6,131 nucleotides of DNA from Nitrospinaceae bacterium (GTDB taxonomy: Bacteria > Nitrospinota > Nitrospinia > Nitrospinales > VA-1), in assembly GCA_029261675.1 (NCBI GenBank), contig JAJDBA010000094.1:1-6131 (forward strand), given 5' to 3'. This document shows, in pieces, positions 1-5,838 of the stretch. A model generated the notes under the pieces. The model did no database searches. It was given only the letters and a program-made list of their open reading frames with translations, and was not told the DNA's origin. Position 1 is the first letter of the stretch. Every line of letters begins with the position of its first letter. A program made the translations under genes and the position numbers.

Positions 1-203
1 TTTTTGGGAAAGACGACTGCCCTCATACACAGAAGGCTATATCAGATTTTAAAAAACAGCATCGATCATTTATTTATATTAATGTTGATAAAGACCCGCA
101 TGGGTTGAAAAAATTGTTGGAGTACTCCAATGACCAGTACATTGTTCCTGTCATCGTGAATGTCGATGAAGACAGTGTAGAAATAGGTTATACCGGGGAG
201 TAG
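1..203 (+). CDS. Glutaredoxin-like thiol redox protein, 3' part
   Basis: Only the last 66 codons lie in the window, ending at TAG 201-203; the frame is open to the left edge. The visible protein starts FGKDDCPHTQKA, which is the first beta strand and redox-active turn of a glutaredoxin/thioredoxin fold with a CPHT active site. It continues with a second strand (FIYINVDKD), a helix (GLKKLLEYSN) and a VPVIV segment whose proline is the expected cis-Pro facing the active site. The active site is so close to the left edge that probably fewer than ten residues are missing, giving a small single-domain protein of about 70-75 aa. The layout resembles the short glutaredoxin-like proteins of deltaproteobacteria, including the UXX-star selenoprotein relatives. 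Those extend past the IG-aromatic segment into a C-terminal Cys or Sec, whereas this one ends IGYTGE. It is probably a cytosolic thiol-disulfide or glutathione-linked reductase; the substrate is unknown. The fold is fairly secure, the exact subfamily is not. Confidence 0.8.
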   Translation, partial: FGKDDCPHTQKAISDFKKQHRSFIYINVDKDPHGLKKLLEYSNDQYIVPVIVNVDEDSVEIGYTGE

Positions 204-223
204 CCTTATTTTTTAATATTCAA

Positions 224-242
224 AACCGGCTAAGCCCCGGTT
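224..242 (+). other. Small hairpin just upstream of the first DUF1566 gene
   Basis: AACCGG at 224-229 pairs with CCGGTT at 237-242 around a 7-base loop. It ends one base before the ATG at 244. No T-run follows on the + strand, so it does not look like an intrinsic terminator of the glutaredoxin-like gene. It could occlude the 244 start, which would favour initiation at the ATG at 256. A function is not demonstrated. Confidence 0.4.
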
Positions 243-243
243 A

Positions 244-756
244 ATGGAAACTATTATGGATGAAAAATTACCGCAGAAAGCAGAACAAGAGCTGGCGGAG
301 CAAAAGGATGATAAGCCAAAACGGTTTGTTGAAAAAGGCCGCGATGTTGTGTTTGATAATAAGACCCGTGTCTATTGGTTAAAAAAAGATTCTTGGCAAG
401 ATAATGGAAAATTTTTCAACTGGCATGAAGCTGTTAGTTTTGCAGATAGAAAGAATATGCGAAAAATTGGTGGCTTTGATGACTGGCGACTTCCGAATAT
501 TGACGAAGCCACTTCTTTGTTTGACGAAAATTTTGAGGTTCCAGGTAAAGGTGGTTCTAATCTTCATTTGGATCCTATCTTTCCTGAAGGCGCTTTTAAA
601 ACGGGATGGATCGCTGGCGATACCTCAACGAGAAGACCTCGATTCGACTATTCCGAAGGTAAAGTAGTCAGTGTTGAAGAGTATAGCTTTGGCTCGGTTC
701 GGATTTGTCGAAAAGATACGGTAACCAATAAACAAATTGCGCCTCGAAGAAGGTAA
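244..756 (+). CDS. DUF1566 / Lcl C-terminal domain protein, copy 1
   Basis: This 170-aa protein has one DUF1566-type (Lcl_C, C-type-lectin-like fold) domain at about residues 27-156. Family features visible are RFVEKG near the start, an x-W-L-K-K-D-S-W strand at 45-51, W60 and EA in the following helix, the signature GGFDDWRLP at 76-84 followed by EATSLFDEN at 88-96, and a closing SVRICR at 151-156. Residues 1-26 form a charged, probably disordered lead, and the protein ends in PRRR. There is no signal peptide or membrane segment, so it should be cytosolic. This is unlike the secreted Legionella collagen-like protein after which the domain is named. The start is uncertain: ATG 244 abuts a hairpin and has no Shine-Dalgarno, while ATG 256 has a weak GGA seven bases upstream and would give 166 aa. 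It is the first of four adjacent paralogues. The molecular function is unknown; related folds bind carbohydrate or protein ligands. Confidence 0.85.
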   Translation: METIMDEKLPQKAEQELAEQKDDKPKRFVEKGRDVVFDNKTRVYWLKKDSWQDNGKFFNWHEAVSFADRKNMRKIGGFDDWRLPNIDEATSLFDENFEVPGKGGSNLHLDPIFPEGAFKTGWIAGDTSTRRPRFDYSEGKVVSVEEYSFGSVRICRKDTVTNKQIAPRRR

Positions 757-763
757 ACGCATA

Positions 764-1648
764 ATGACGGAATCGACACAACTGCAATACATTGATAACG
801 GTGATGAAACAGTCACCGACGCCAAGCACGGCATCATGTGGATGAAAAGAGACACATGGTTAGAGTTGGGGCGACTCATCACTTGGCATGAAAGTCTGGA
901 ACTCGCGCGAAAAATGAATGAAGAGAAGTTTGCCGGGTACGGCAATTGGCGTATCCCTTCTGCCTCGGAAGCCAAATACCTGTTCGATTCTGAAGCCACC
1001 AATATGGATGTGGAAGGATGCGAGATTCATATAAATCCGGTCTTTCCATCGGGATGTGGGTTTTCAACCTGGACCAGCCAGACTCGTGGGGCCAAGGCAG
1101 CCATGTCCCATGATTTTCGCTCAGACTATGAATTCTGGTTAGCAAAGGAGAACGATGGTTTTCCCAGTGCAGTTCGCTTGGTTAGGGATGATAAAGCGGA
1201 GGAAGATGAAGACTCTGAATTCATCCGCATTGAGGCCCGCAAAGATGGAACAATTGTGGATAACAAAACAGGGCTCATGTGGAAAGCCGGTGACTCTTAC
1301 ACCGACCTGGATAAGTGGGTGACTTGGGAAGAGGCGAAGGCTTATATGATGGAGCTGAATAGAGTTAAATTCGCAGGCCATAAGGACTGGAGAATGCCGA
1401 CTCGGAAGGAAGCTCAGTCCATTTATGATCCTTCCAATCCTGTAACAGATAACTATGGCGACACACTCTTTTTGATAAAGGGGTTTCCTCCGGGAGCCGG
1501 GCAGACATCATGGACAAAAACCATGCACAAGACCGATAAGGGATTTGCCATCCGGTTTCATTTTTATAATGGCGATTATAAATGGAACGCAATGGGCTTG
1601 CGAAGTCATGGAGTGCGTGCTGTTCGAACAATCAAAAAAGATTCCTGA
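764..1648 (+). CDS. Two-domain DUF1566 / Lcl C-terminal protein, copies 2 and 3
   Basis: I chose ATG 764 (294 aa) because GAAGG at 749-753 lies ten bases upstream and the start falls seven bases after the previous stop. A TTG at 737 would add nine residues, overlap the previous gene and lack a ribosome binding site. The protein carries two DUF1566-type domains. The first, at about 9-141, has YIDNGDETVTD, W26, the signature GYGNWRIP at 58-65 with SEAKYLFD, WTS at 103-105 and AVRLVR at 136-141. The second, at about 153-289, has DGTIVDNKTGLMW, HKDWRMP at 206-212 with KEAQSIYD, SWTK and GVRAVR at 283-288. A highly acidic linker (about 142-152, rich in D and E) joins them. No signal peptide is present, so it is predicted cytosolic. 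The two halves are divergent in sequence, so the fusion is not recent. It sits between single-domain paralogues in a likely operon. The ligand and role are unknown. Confidence 0.87.
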   Translation: MTESTQLQYIDNGDETVTDAKHGIMWMKRDTWLELGRLITWHESLELARKMNEEKFAGYGNWRIPSASEAKYLFDSEATNMDVEGCEIHINPVFPSGCGFSTWTSQTRGAKAAMSHDFRSDYEFWLAKENDGFPSAVRLVRDDKAEEDEDSEFIRIEARKDGTIVDNKTGLMWKAGDSYTDLDKWVTWEEAKAYMMELNRVKFAGHKDWRMPTRKEAQSIYDPSNPVTDNYGDTLFLIKGFPPGAGQTSWTKTMHKTDKGFAIRFHFYNGDYKWNAMGLRSHGVRAVRTIKKDS

Positions 1649-1695
1649 ACGAATAGTTAGGGATACTAAGATTTTACAAAAAAGGCGATACGATT

Positions 1696-2157
1696 ATGAG
1701 TGAAAACCCAACAACTAAACCTGAGGCACGTTTTGTTGAAGGGGATAGTGATACTGTAATTGATTGTGCCAAACGATTGGTTTGGCTTAAACAGGATACC
1801 TGGCAGGTTACGGGAAAATGGATGAGCCAGTTGCAGGTGAGAGAGTTTACAGAAACCTTGAACCGAAAACGGTTTGCAGGTTTTTCAAACTGGAGACTGC
1901 CGACAACAAATGAAGCGAAAAGTCTTTTCGATAAGAATATGAAAAACTCCGACAACTCGGGGAAAACCATTTTTTTATCAGATTTGTTTGCTTCTGGCTG
2001 TAGTTCTCTATGCTGGACCAGTGATATTAGACATAAAGTACAAGGCACCCGTTTGAGTTTTATAAAAGGGGTCACCATGTATGATGATATCTATCGCATT
2101 TCCAAGGGGGCCTCACGATTGGTTCGTGACATAGACAAAACTGAAGATTTGGTCTGA
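1696..2157 (+). CDS. DUF1566 / Lcl C-terminal domain protein, copy 4
   Basis: This 153-aa protein is a single DUF1566-type domain spanning nearly its whole length. ATG 1696 has AAGG at 1682-1685, ten bases upstream. Recognisable parts are RFVEGDSDTVID (12-23), the VWLKQDTWQ strand (29-37), the signature AGFSNWRLP (61-69) followed by EAKSLFDKN (73-81), CWTSD (106-110) and SRLVRD at 140-145. Two departures from the sister copies stand out. The tryptophan plus EA helix seen as W-x-EA in copies 1 and 3 is replaced by MSQLQVREF, and the loop before WTS contains a C-x3-C pair (C102, C106). There is no signal peptide. It lies 47 bases after the previous gene and 44 before the next, and no terminator is visible in either gap, so co-transcription is likely. 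The function is unknown. Confidence 0.85.
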   Translation: MSENPTTKPEARFVEGDSDTVIDCAKRLVWLKQDTWQVTGKWMSQLQVREFTETLNRKRFAGFSNWRLPTTNEAKSLFDKNMKNSDNSGKTIFLSDLFASGCSSLCWTSDIRHKVQGTRLSFIKGVTMYDDIYRISKGASRLVRDIDKTEDLV

Positions 2158-2201
2158 CTACATTTGAATGTTGCAGGATTTGAAATTTAAAGGAGCAACA
2201 A

Positions 2202-2693
2202 TTGGAACTGGAAAAAAGATTTGTCGATAATGGTGATGGCACCGTTACTGACTTGGAAACAAAATTAATGTGGAAACAAACGGATTCGTTTCAAGATACC
2301 AGCAAGTGGAACAACTGGTTCAGAGCGCATGAATATCTTAAGGATCTGAACCTTAAAAACTTTGCAGGATTCTCAGATTGGAGAATGCCAACTCTGGAAG
2401 AAGCGGAAGGCCTCCACGATGAAAATCACAGTATAAAGGATATGGATCGGATGGATATTTTCATCAGTTCTGCGTTTTCTCCAGGAGGGGGTTTTACTTC
2501 GTGGACCTCAAACGAAATGCCACATGCAACGGCGGCCATTTATTACTATAGATACGGTCATGCAAATGCGAATCATAAAGAAGATATTACTAAAGATTCC
2601 GTTCGAGCTGTTCGCGATATAGAAGTGCGAGAAAAAGCAAAAGGGGTATTTAAAAAGTATCCAGGCTTTTCTAATTCTCCGCTACCACGCTGA
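2202..2693 (+). CDS. DUF1566 / Lcl C-terminal domain protein, copy 5
   Basis: This 163-aa protein starts with TTG at 2202, supported by a strong AAGGAG at 2190-2195 with a six-base spacer; no ATG fits better. The single DUF1566-type domain spans about residues 5-140. It shows RFVDNGDGTVTD (6-17), LMWKQTDSFQD (22-32), W39, the signature AGFSDWRMP (55-63), EEAEGLHDEN (66-75), FTSWTSNE (98-105) and SVRAVRDI (133-140). It has the most canonical N-terminal strand of the set. A C-terminal tail of about 23 residues (VREKAKGVFKKYPGFSNSPL region) is basic and absent from copy 4. No signal peptide or membrane segment is seen. It is the last member of the paralogue cluster, and a hairpin overlaps its stop codon. 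The function is unknown. Confidence 0.85.
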   Translation: MELEKRFVDNGDGTVTDLETKLMWKQTDSFQDTSKWNNWFRAHEYLKDLNLKNFAGFSDWRMPTLEEAEGLHDENHSIKDMDRMDIFISSAFSPGGGFTSWTSNEMPHATAAIYYYRYGHANANHKEDITKDSVRAVRDIEVREKAKGVFKKYPGFSNSPLPR

Positions 2694-2719
2694 TTTAAAT
2701 CTGGTGGTAGAGTAATTTT
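2682..2719 (+). terminator. Possible weak terminator after the DUF1566 cluster
   Basis: CTACCAC at 2682-2688 pairs with GTGGTAG at 2704-2710. Between them lies the perfect palindrome GATTTAAATC (2692-2701), which can extend the structure. The stop codon TGA 2691-2693 lies inside the loop region. Only a short T-rich stretch (AATTTTG, 2714-2720) follows, so as an intrinsic terminator it is weak and may allow read-through into the SEC-C gene. Confidence 0.35.
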
Positions 2720-2732
2720 GAATAATTAGTGA

Positions 2733-2885
2733 AGGGAAATTGTCATCGAAAGTTATAGGGTAATTAACAAGCAAGAGAGCGAAAATTCGGTACTCACTTA
2801 CCGATTCGAAGAAGAGGACTACAGACATACGTATATCCTTGAAGACTATTATCATACGAGTCCATTTTTTGAATATAGTTATGTA
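2733..2885 (+). other. Probable 5' coding extension of the SEC-C gene without a standard start
   Basis: The reading frame of the SEC-C protein stays open from after the TGA at 2730-2732 to the GTG at 2886. It encodes a coherent, protein-like stretch including IESYRVINKQESENS, then TYRFEEEDYRHTYIL and TSPFFEYSYVVVYLRD, with strand-like alternation that runs smoothly into the annotated protein. There is no ATG, GTG or TTG in this frame before 2886. A good Shine-Dalgarno (GAAGGG, 2731-2736) sits at the beginning; ATC 2745 lies eight bases and GTC 2742 five bases downstream, and ATT 2739 is too close. GTG 2886 has no ribosome binding site. Either a rare start codon is used, or a one-base sequence error or real frameshift separates a TTG at 2740 from this frame. 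Confidence 0.5.
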
Positions 2886-3581
2886 GTGGTCTATCTGCGA
2901 GATAAGGATAACCTTGAAAATTCTTTTGCTTTTCAATTAAATTTCAATAAAACATTCAATACGCTTCCTGAACACCCTAAACTTACTGAAGTTCAAAGCC
3001 AGATTGCTAAAGGTTTTTCAAAAAATGCTGCGGATGAGTTAATTGTCCTGTTCAAGCAGAGAGCCGTAGAAGCGAAAGCGTATGGAGAAAAGAACCCCAT
3101 TAGCTATCTCGAATTTGAACCTGGACGGTATTTTAATTATATTGAGTTGTTCCCGCGAAATAAGGAAATGCTGGATTTTAATTACGAAGACAATCAATAC
3201 TTCGCTGAAGATTCCTACGATATTGACCCGCGAAATGATAATAAATGTTTGCAGTTGTCATTCTTTAAGTTTCAGTTGGACAGTGTAGATCAGGCTCCTT
3301 TATTTTCAGCGATTTATCATTTCGATGAAGAGATGAGAGAAAAGGAAGATGCAAAGCTTACAGTAAAAAATAATGATATGTTGATTGCTTTGAACCAAGT
3401 TATTCCAGATTTAAATGATAGGTTGAAGCTGAGATATAAGAATGCAAAAAAGATGGGGCAGGAATTGCTAAACAATCAAGCTCCCGTCGAGATACAACAA
3501 GAAAAAGTAAAACCTAACGAGCCTTGTCCATGTGGATCGGGTAAGAAATACAAAAAATGTTGTGCTTTAATGTTAAATTGA
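2886..3581 (+). CDS. SEC-C motif protein of unknown function
   Basis: From the first standard in-frame start (GTG 2886) the protein is 231 aa; from a rare start at ATC 2745 it would be 278 aa, which I think closer to the truth. The C-terminus is a textbook SEC-C zinc motif: NEPCPCGSGKKYKKCC, with cysteines 214, 216, 225 and 226. In SecA this motif binds zinc and mediates contact with SecB and the ribosome, and it is also appended to many otherwise unrelated proteins. The rest of the protein, roughly residues 1-205, is not recognised. It is rich in aromatic and acidic residues (for example YFNYIELFPRN and FNYEDNQYF), with a probable helix around 170-195. No signal peptide or membrane span is present, so it should be cytosolic. 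It lies between the DUF1566 cluster and a parvulin gene on the same strand. The SEC-C assignment is firm; the overall role is unknown. Confidence 0.8.
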   Translation: MVYLRDKDNLENSFAFQLNFNKTFNTLPEHPKLTEVQSQIAKGFSKNAADELIVLFKQRAVEAKAYGEKNPISYLEFEPGRYFNYIELFPRNKEMLDFNYEDNQYFAEDSYDIDPRNDNKCLQLSFFKFQLDSVDQAPLFSAIYHFDEEMREKEDAKLTVKNNDMLIALNQVIPDLNDRLKLRYKNAKKMGQELLNNQAPVEIQQEKVKPNEPCPCGSGKKYKKCCALMLN

Positions 3582-3597
3582 TTTTTTAATAATTGAT

Positions 3598-3613
3598 ATG
3601 GGCTTAGTCCCAT
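3598..3613 (+). other. Short hairpin in the parvulin leader
   Basis: ATGGG at 3598-3602 pairs with CCCAT at 3609-3613 around a six-base loop (CTTAGT). It lies in the 48-base gap between the SEC-C gene and the parvulin gene, about five bases before the latter's ribosome binding site. No T-run follows, so it is not a convincing terminator. It could influence translation or mRNA stability; this is speculation. Confidence 0.3.
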
Positions 3614-3629
3614 TTACTGGAATAAAATA

Positions 3630-4193
3630 ATGGCGAAAGAAAGAAAAGTTAAAAAAGTTCAAGCCCGTCATATTCTTGTGGGTTCGAAAGAACTTGCTGA
3701 AGAATTGAAGGTGAAAATTGATGCAGGTGAAGAGTTTACCAAGCTTGCCGAAGAGCATAGTGAATGCCCTTCAAAAAAACGCGGTGGAGACTTAGGCTGG
3801 TTTGGTAAAGGGGCTATGGTTCGACCCTTTGAGGTTGCGGCTTTCACAGCACAAGAGGGCGATGTTGTTGGACCCGTCAACACAGAATTTGGTTGGCATC
3901 TAATCTATGTTTATGAAATTCAGGAAGATGTCGATGCAGATGCCGGACCTCCAACCGGGGATGAAGATGCCGATGAAGATACCTTGCGTCTGGTTGCAGA
4001 AAACTATGCGCATGAGTTTATGATGCTGGGCTATACCAGTAAAAAGGTGCTGAGCCTTTTCACTAGTCCGCATTTTAAGTCAGCGAACACCGTTTATAAT
4101 ATTCTTGGCGTGGATGCAATTAATGAGGTAATCGCGCAGGTTTTCGGGCAAAAGGTTGAGAGCCCAGAATCGAAGGAAGAGACTAAGAAATAA
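3630..4193 (+). CDS. Parvulin-type peptidyl-prolyl cis-trans isomerase with C-terminal extension
   Basis: This 187-aa protein should catalyse cis-trans isomerisation of peptidyl-prolyl bonds. The rotamase (PpiC/parvulin) domain covers about residues 8-98. It has QARHILVGS with the conserved His14, the SECPSKKRGGDLGWF motif with Cys46 and Asp54, MVRPFEVAAF (63-72), and the closing VNTEFGWHLIYV with His90. There is no signal peptide or lipobox, so unlike PrsA or SurA it should act in the cytosol, as E. coli PpiC does. It is about twice the length of a minimal parvulin. An acidic linker rich in D and E with PP (about 99-118) is followed by a probably helical domain (about 119-174, including YAHEFMMLGYTSKKVLSLF) and a charged tail. 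I do not recognise that domain by name. ATG 3630 has a weak GGAA seven bases upstream. The gene ends at a strong terminator facing serA. The isomerase call is secure; the substrate is unknown. Confidence 0.92.
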   Translation: MAKERKVKKVQARHILVGSKELAEELKVKIDAGEEFTKLAEEHSECPSKKRGGDLGWFGKGAMVRPFEVAAFTAQEGDVVGPVNTEFGWHLIYVYEIQEDVDADAGPPTGDEDADEDTLRLVAENYAHEFMMLGYTSKKVLSLFTSPHFKSANTVYNILGVDAINEVIAQVFGQKVESPESKEETKK

Positions 4194-4202
4194 AATAAAA
4201 TT

Positions 4203-4245
4203 AAAAAAGCGTGGCTCCCTCGGAAGAGGAGGCCACGCTTTTTTT
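4203..4245. terminator. Bidirectional intrinsic terminator between ppiC-type gene and serA
   Basis: GCGTGGC (4209-4215) pairs with GCCACGC (4232-4238), flanked by six As (4203-4208) and seven Ts (4239-4245) that extend the pairing to about 13 base pairs. The hairpin is GC-rich with a U-tract in either direction. It lies 9 bases after the parvulin stop and 12 bases after the serA stop, so one element can end both convergent transcripts. Confidence 0.95.
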
Positions 4246-4257
4246 ATGCGCTATTGT

Positions 4258-5838
4258 TTAGAGTGAAACGCTGTGAACGTTTAAGATATTGGCTGTATCC
4301 CTTAGCTCACGCAATGCTTCAGTTGTTGGCGGCGAGTCGATGTTGATGATTGCTACCGCTTTCCCACCATCTTCCATCCTTCCCAGATGGAAGCCTGCAA
4401 TGTTAAGATTGTGTTTCCCGAGAATATTTCCCAAGTTGCCAATGACACCGGGGACATCCATATTATTGAGCACCAACATGTTTTTTGAGAGAACGCCTTC
4501 GAGGCTGTATTCCTCGAGTTGGGTGATTCTGGAGTCACCTTTTCCGAAGATACTTCCTGTTACTAGATGGGTTCCTTTCTGCGTGGTCACTTTAACTTGT
4601 ACGGTACTGGTATATTCATGTACTTCATTGCTTTTGGACTCTTGAACCTCAACTCCTCTTTCCTTGGCGATGAAAGGTGCGTTGACCATATTAACACCCT
4701 CGATAGTTCGGTTGAGCAGTCCTTTTAAAATTGCGATTGAAATAGGTTCTACTGAAAGACCGGCCACCTCTCCGTTGTATTGAATCTCTATCCGGGTCAA
4801 AGCTCCATCTGTAATCTGTGATAGAAAGCTGCCCAGATCTTCGCCTAATACCAGATAAGGTTTGATTTTTGCCAGTGTTTCCGCATCGATCGAAGGGACA
4901 TTTACAGCATTGCGAACATTCCCATATTTCAAGTAGTCGATGATCTGGTCACAAATGGCGATGGCTACTTTTTCTTGAGCCTCTCCTGTAGATGCACCTA
5001 AATGTGGGGTACATGTGATTTCATCTACCTTGAGTAAGGGGCTTTCCAGGTCCAAGGGCTCTTTTGAGTAAACATCCAAGGCAGCCTGTGCCACTTTCTT
5101 TTCTTTGATAGCTTGGATCAACGCATCATCATCAATCAAGCTACCCCGTGCGCAGTTTACAATTCGCATGCCGGGTTTCATTTGATCGAACTCTTCTTTT
5201 CCTAAAAGAGCTTTGCCATCAGCAAGACCGGGGGTATGAAGAGAGAGGAAATCTGACCTTCCCAGCAAGTCTTTTAGCTCAACCAGCTCAACACCGGCTT
5301 TTTCCGCGCGCTCTTGTGAGATGTATGGATCGTGAACGAGTATCTTCATTTGGAATGCGCGTGCGCGGTCAGCGACAACGGATCCGATGCGACCAAAGCC
5401 AATGATTCCCAAGGTCTTTTCAAAAAGCTCGACACCCATAAACTCTTTCGGAGCCCATTTTTCATTCTTAAGCTTCCAGCTTGCTTGCGGAATGTTCCGA
5501 GACATGGAAAGCAATAAGGCCATCGAATGTTCTGCTGTGGTAATTAAATTTCCTTCCGGAGCATTCATAACGATGACACCTTTTTGTCCTGCAGCATCAA
5601 GGTCAATATTGTCGACACCGATACCCGCTCTCCCTATAACCTTAAGGTTTGAGGCGGCCTCAATAATTTCTGCGACTACTTTGGTAGCACTACGGACTAT
5701 CAAACCATCATATTCAGGAATGATGGCGATCAGTTCCTCTTTAGATAATCCGGTTTTTACATCCACTTCAATGCCGGATTCTTTTTTGAGGATATCAACT
5801 CCAGTAGTGGAGAGGTTGTCTGAAACTAAAACTTTCAT
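4258..5838 (-). CDS. serA: D-3-phosphoglycerate dehydrogenase
   Basis: This enzyme oxidises 3-phosphoglycerate to 3-phosphohydroxypyruvate with NAD, the first committed step of serine biosynthesis, in the cytosol. The 526-aa length matches the long class of SerA, with an extra intervening domain plus ACT. The substrate-binding half contains VRSAT (48-52) and GRAGIGVDNID (69-79). The nucleotide-binding domain has the Rossmann glycines GFGRIG (147-152), with VHDP after the second strand. The catalytic set is Arg231 in NCARGSLID, Glu260 in SKEPL and His279 in TPHLGAST. Residues about 320-450 form the intervening domain and about 454-526 the ACT domain (MDVPGVIGNLG), which usually senses serine in this family. 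ATG at 5838-5836 has GGAG eight bases upstream. It follows serC on the same strand after a 175-base gap with inverted repeats. No defect is seen. Confidence 0.97.
   Translation of the reverse strand: MKVLVSDNLSTTGVDILKKESGIEVDVKTGLSKEELIAIIPEYDGLIVRSATKVVAEIIEAASNLKVIGRAGIGVDNIDLDAAGQKGVIVMNAPEGNLITTAEHSMALLLSMSRNIPQASWKLKNEKWAPKEFMGVELFEKTLGIIGFGRIGSVVADRARAFQMKILVHDPYISQERAEKAGVELVELKDLLGRSDFLSLHTPGLADGKALLGKEEFDQMKPGMRIVNCARGSLIDDDALIQAIKEKKVAQAALDVYSKEPLDLESPLLKVDEITCTPHLGASTGEAQEKVAIAICDQIIDYLKYGNVRNAVNVPSIDAETLAKIKPYLVLGEDLGSFLSQITDGALTRIEIQYNGEVAGLSVEPISIAILKGLLNRTIEGVNMVNAPFIAKERGVEVQESKSNEVHEYTSTVQVKVTTQKGTHLVTGSIFGKGDSRITQLEEYSLEGVLSKNMLVLNNMDVPGVIGNLGNILGKHNLNIAGFHLGRMEDGGKAVAIINIDSPPTTEALRELRDTANILNVHSVSL

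Noticed and set aside
201..260. Selenocysteine or stop read-through at the end of the glutaredoxin-like gene
   Set aside because: The stop is TAG, not TGA. The following codons do not continue a recognisable family C-terminus, and the nearby hairpin is not placed like a bacterial SECIS.
737..763. TTG 737 as the start of the two-domain DUF1566 gene
   Set aside because: It overlaps the previous gene and has no Shine-Dalgarno, whereas ATG 764 has GAAGG ten bases upstream.
1649..1695. Terminator or promoter between the second and third DUF1566 genes
   Set aside because: No stem-loop with a T-run and no convincing promoter hexamers were found; the gap holds only the ribosome binding site.
244..2693. 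Diversity-generating retroelement target array
   Set aside because: C-type-lectin-fold proteins can be retroelement targets, but no reverse transcriptase, template repeat or near-identical repeat differing only at adenines is visible. The copies differ throughout, as ordinary paralogues do.
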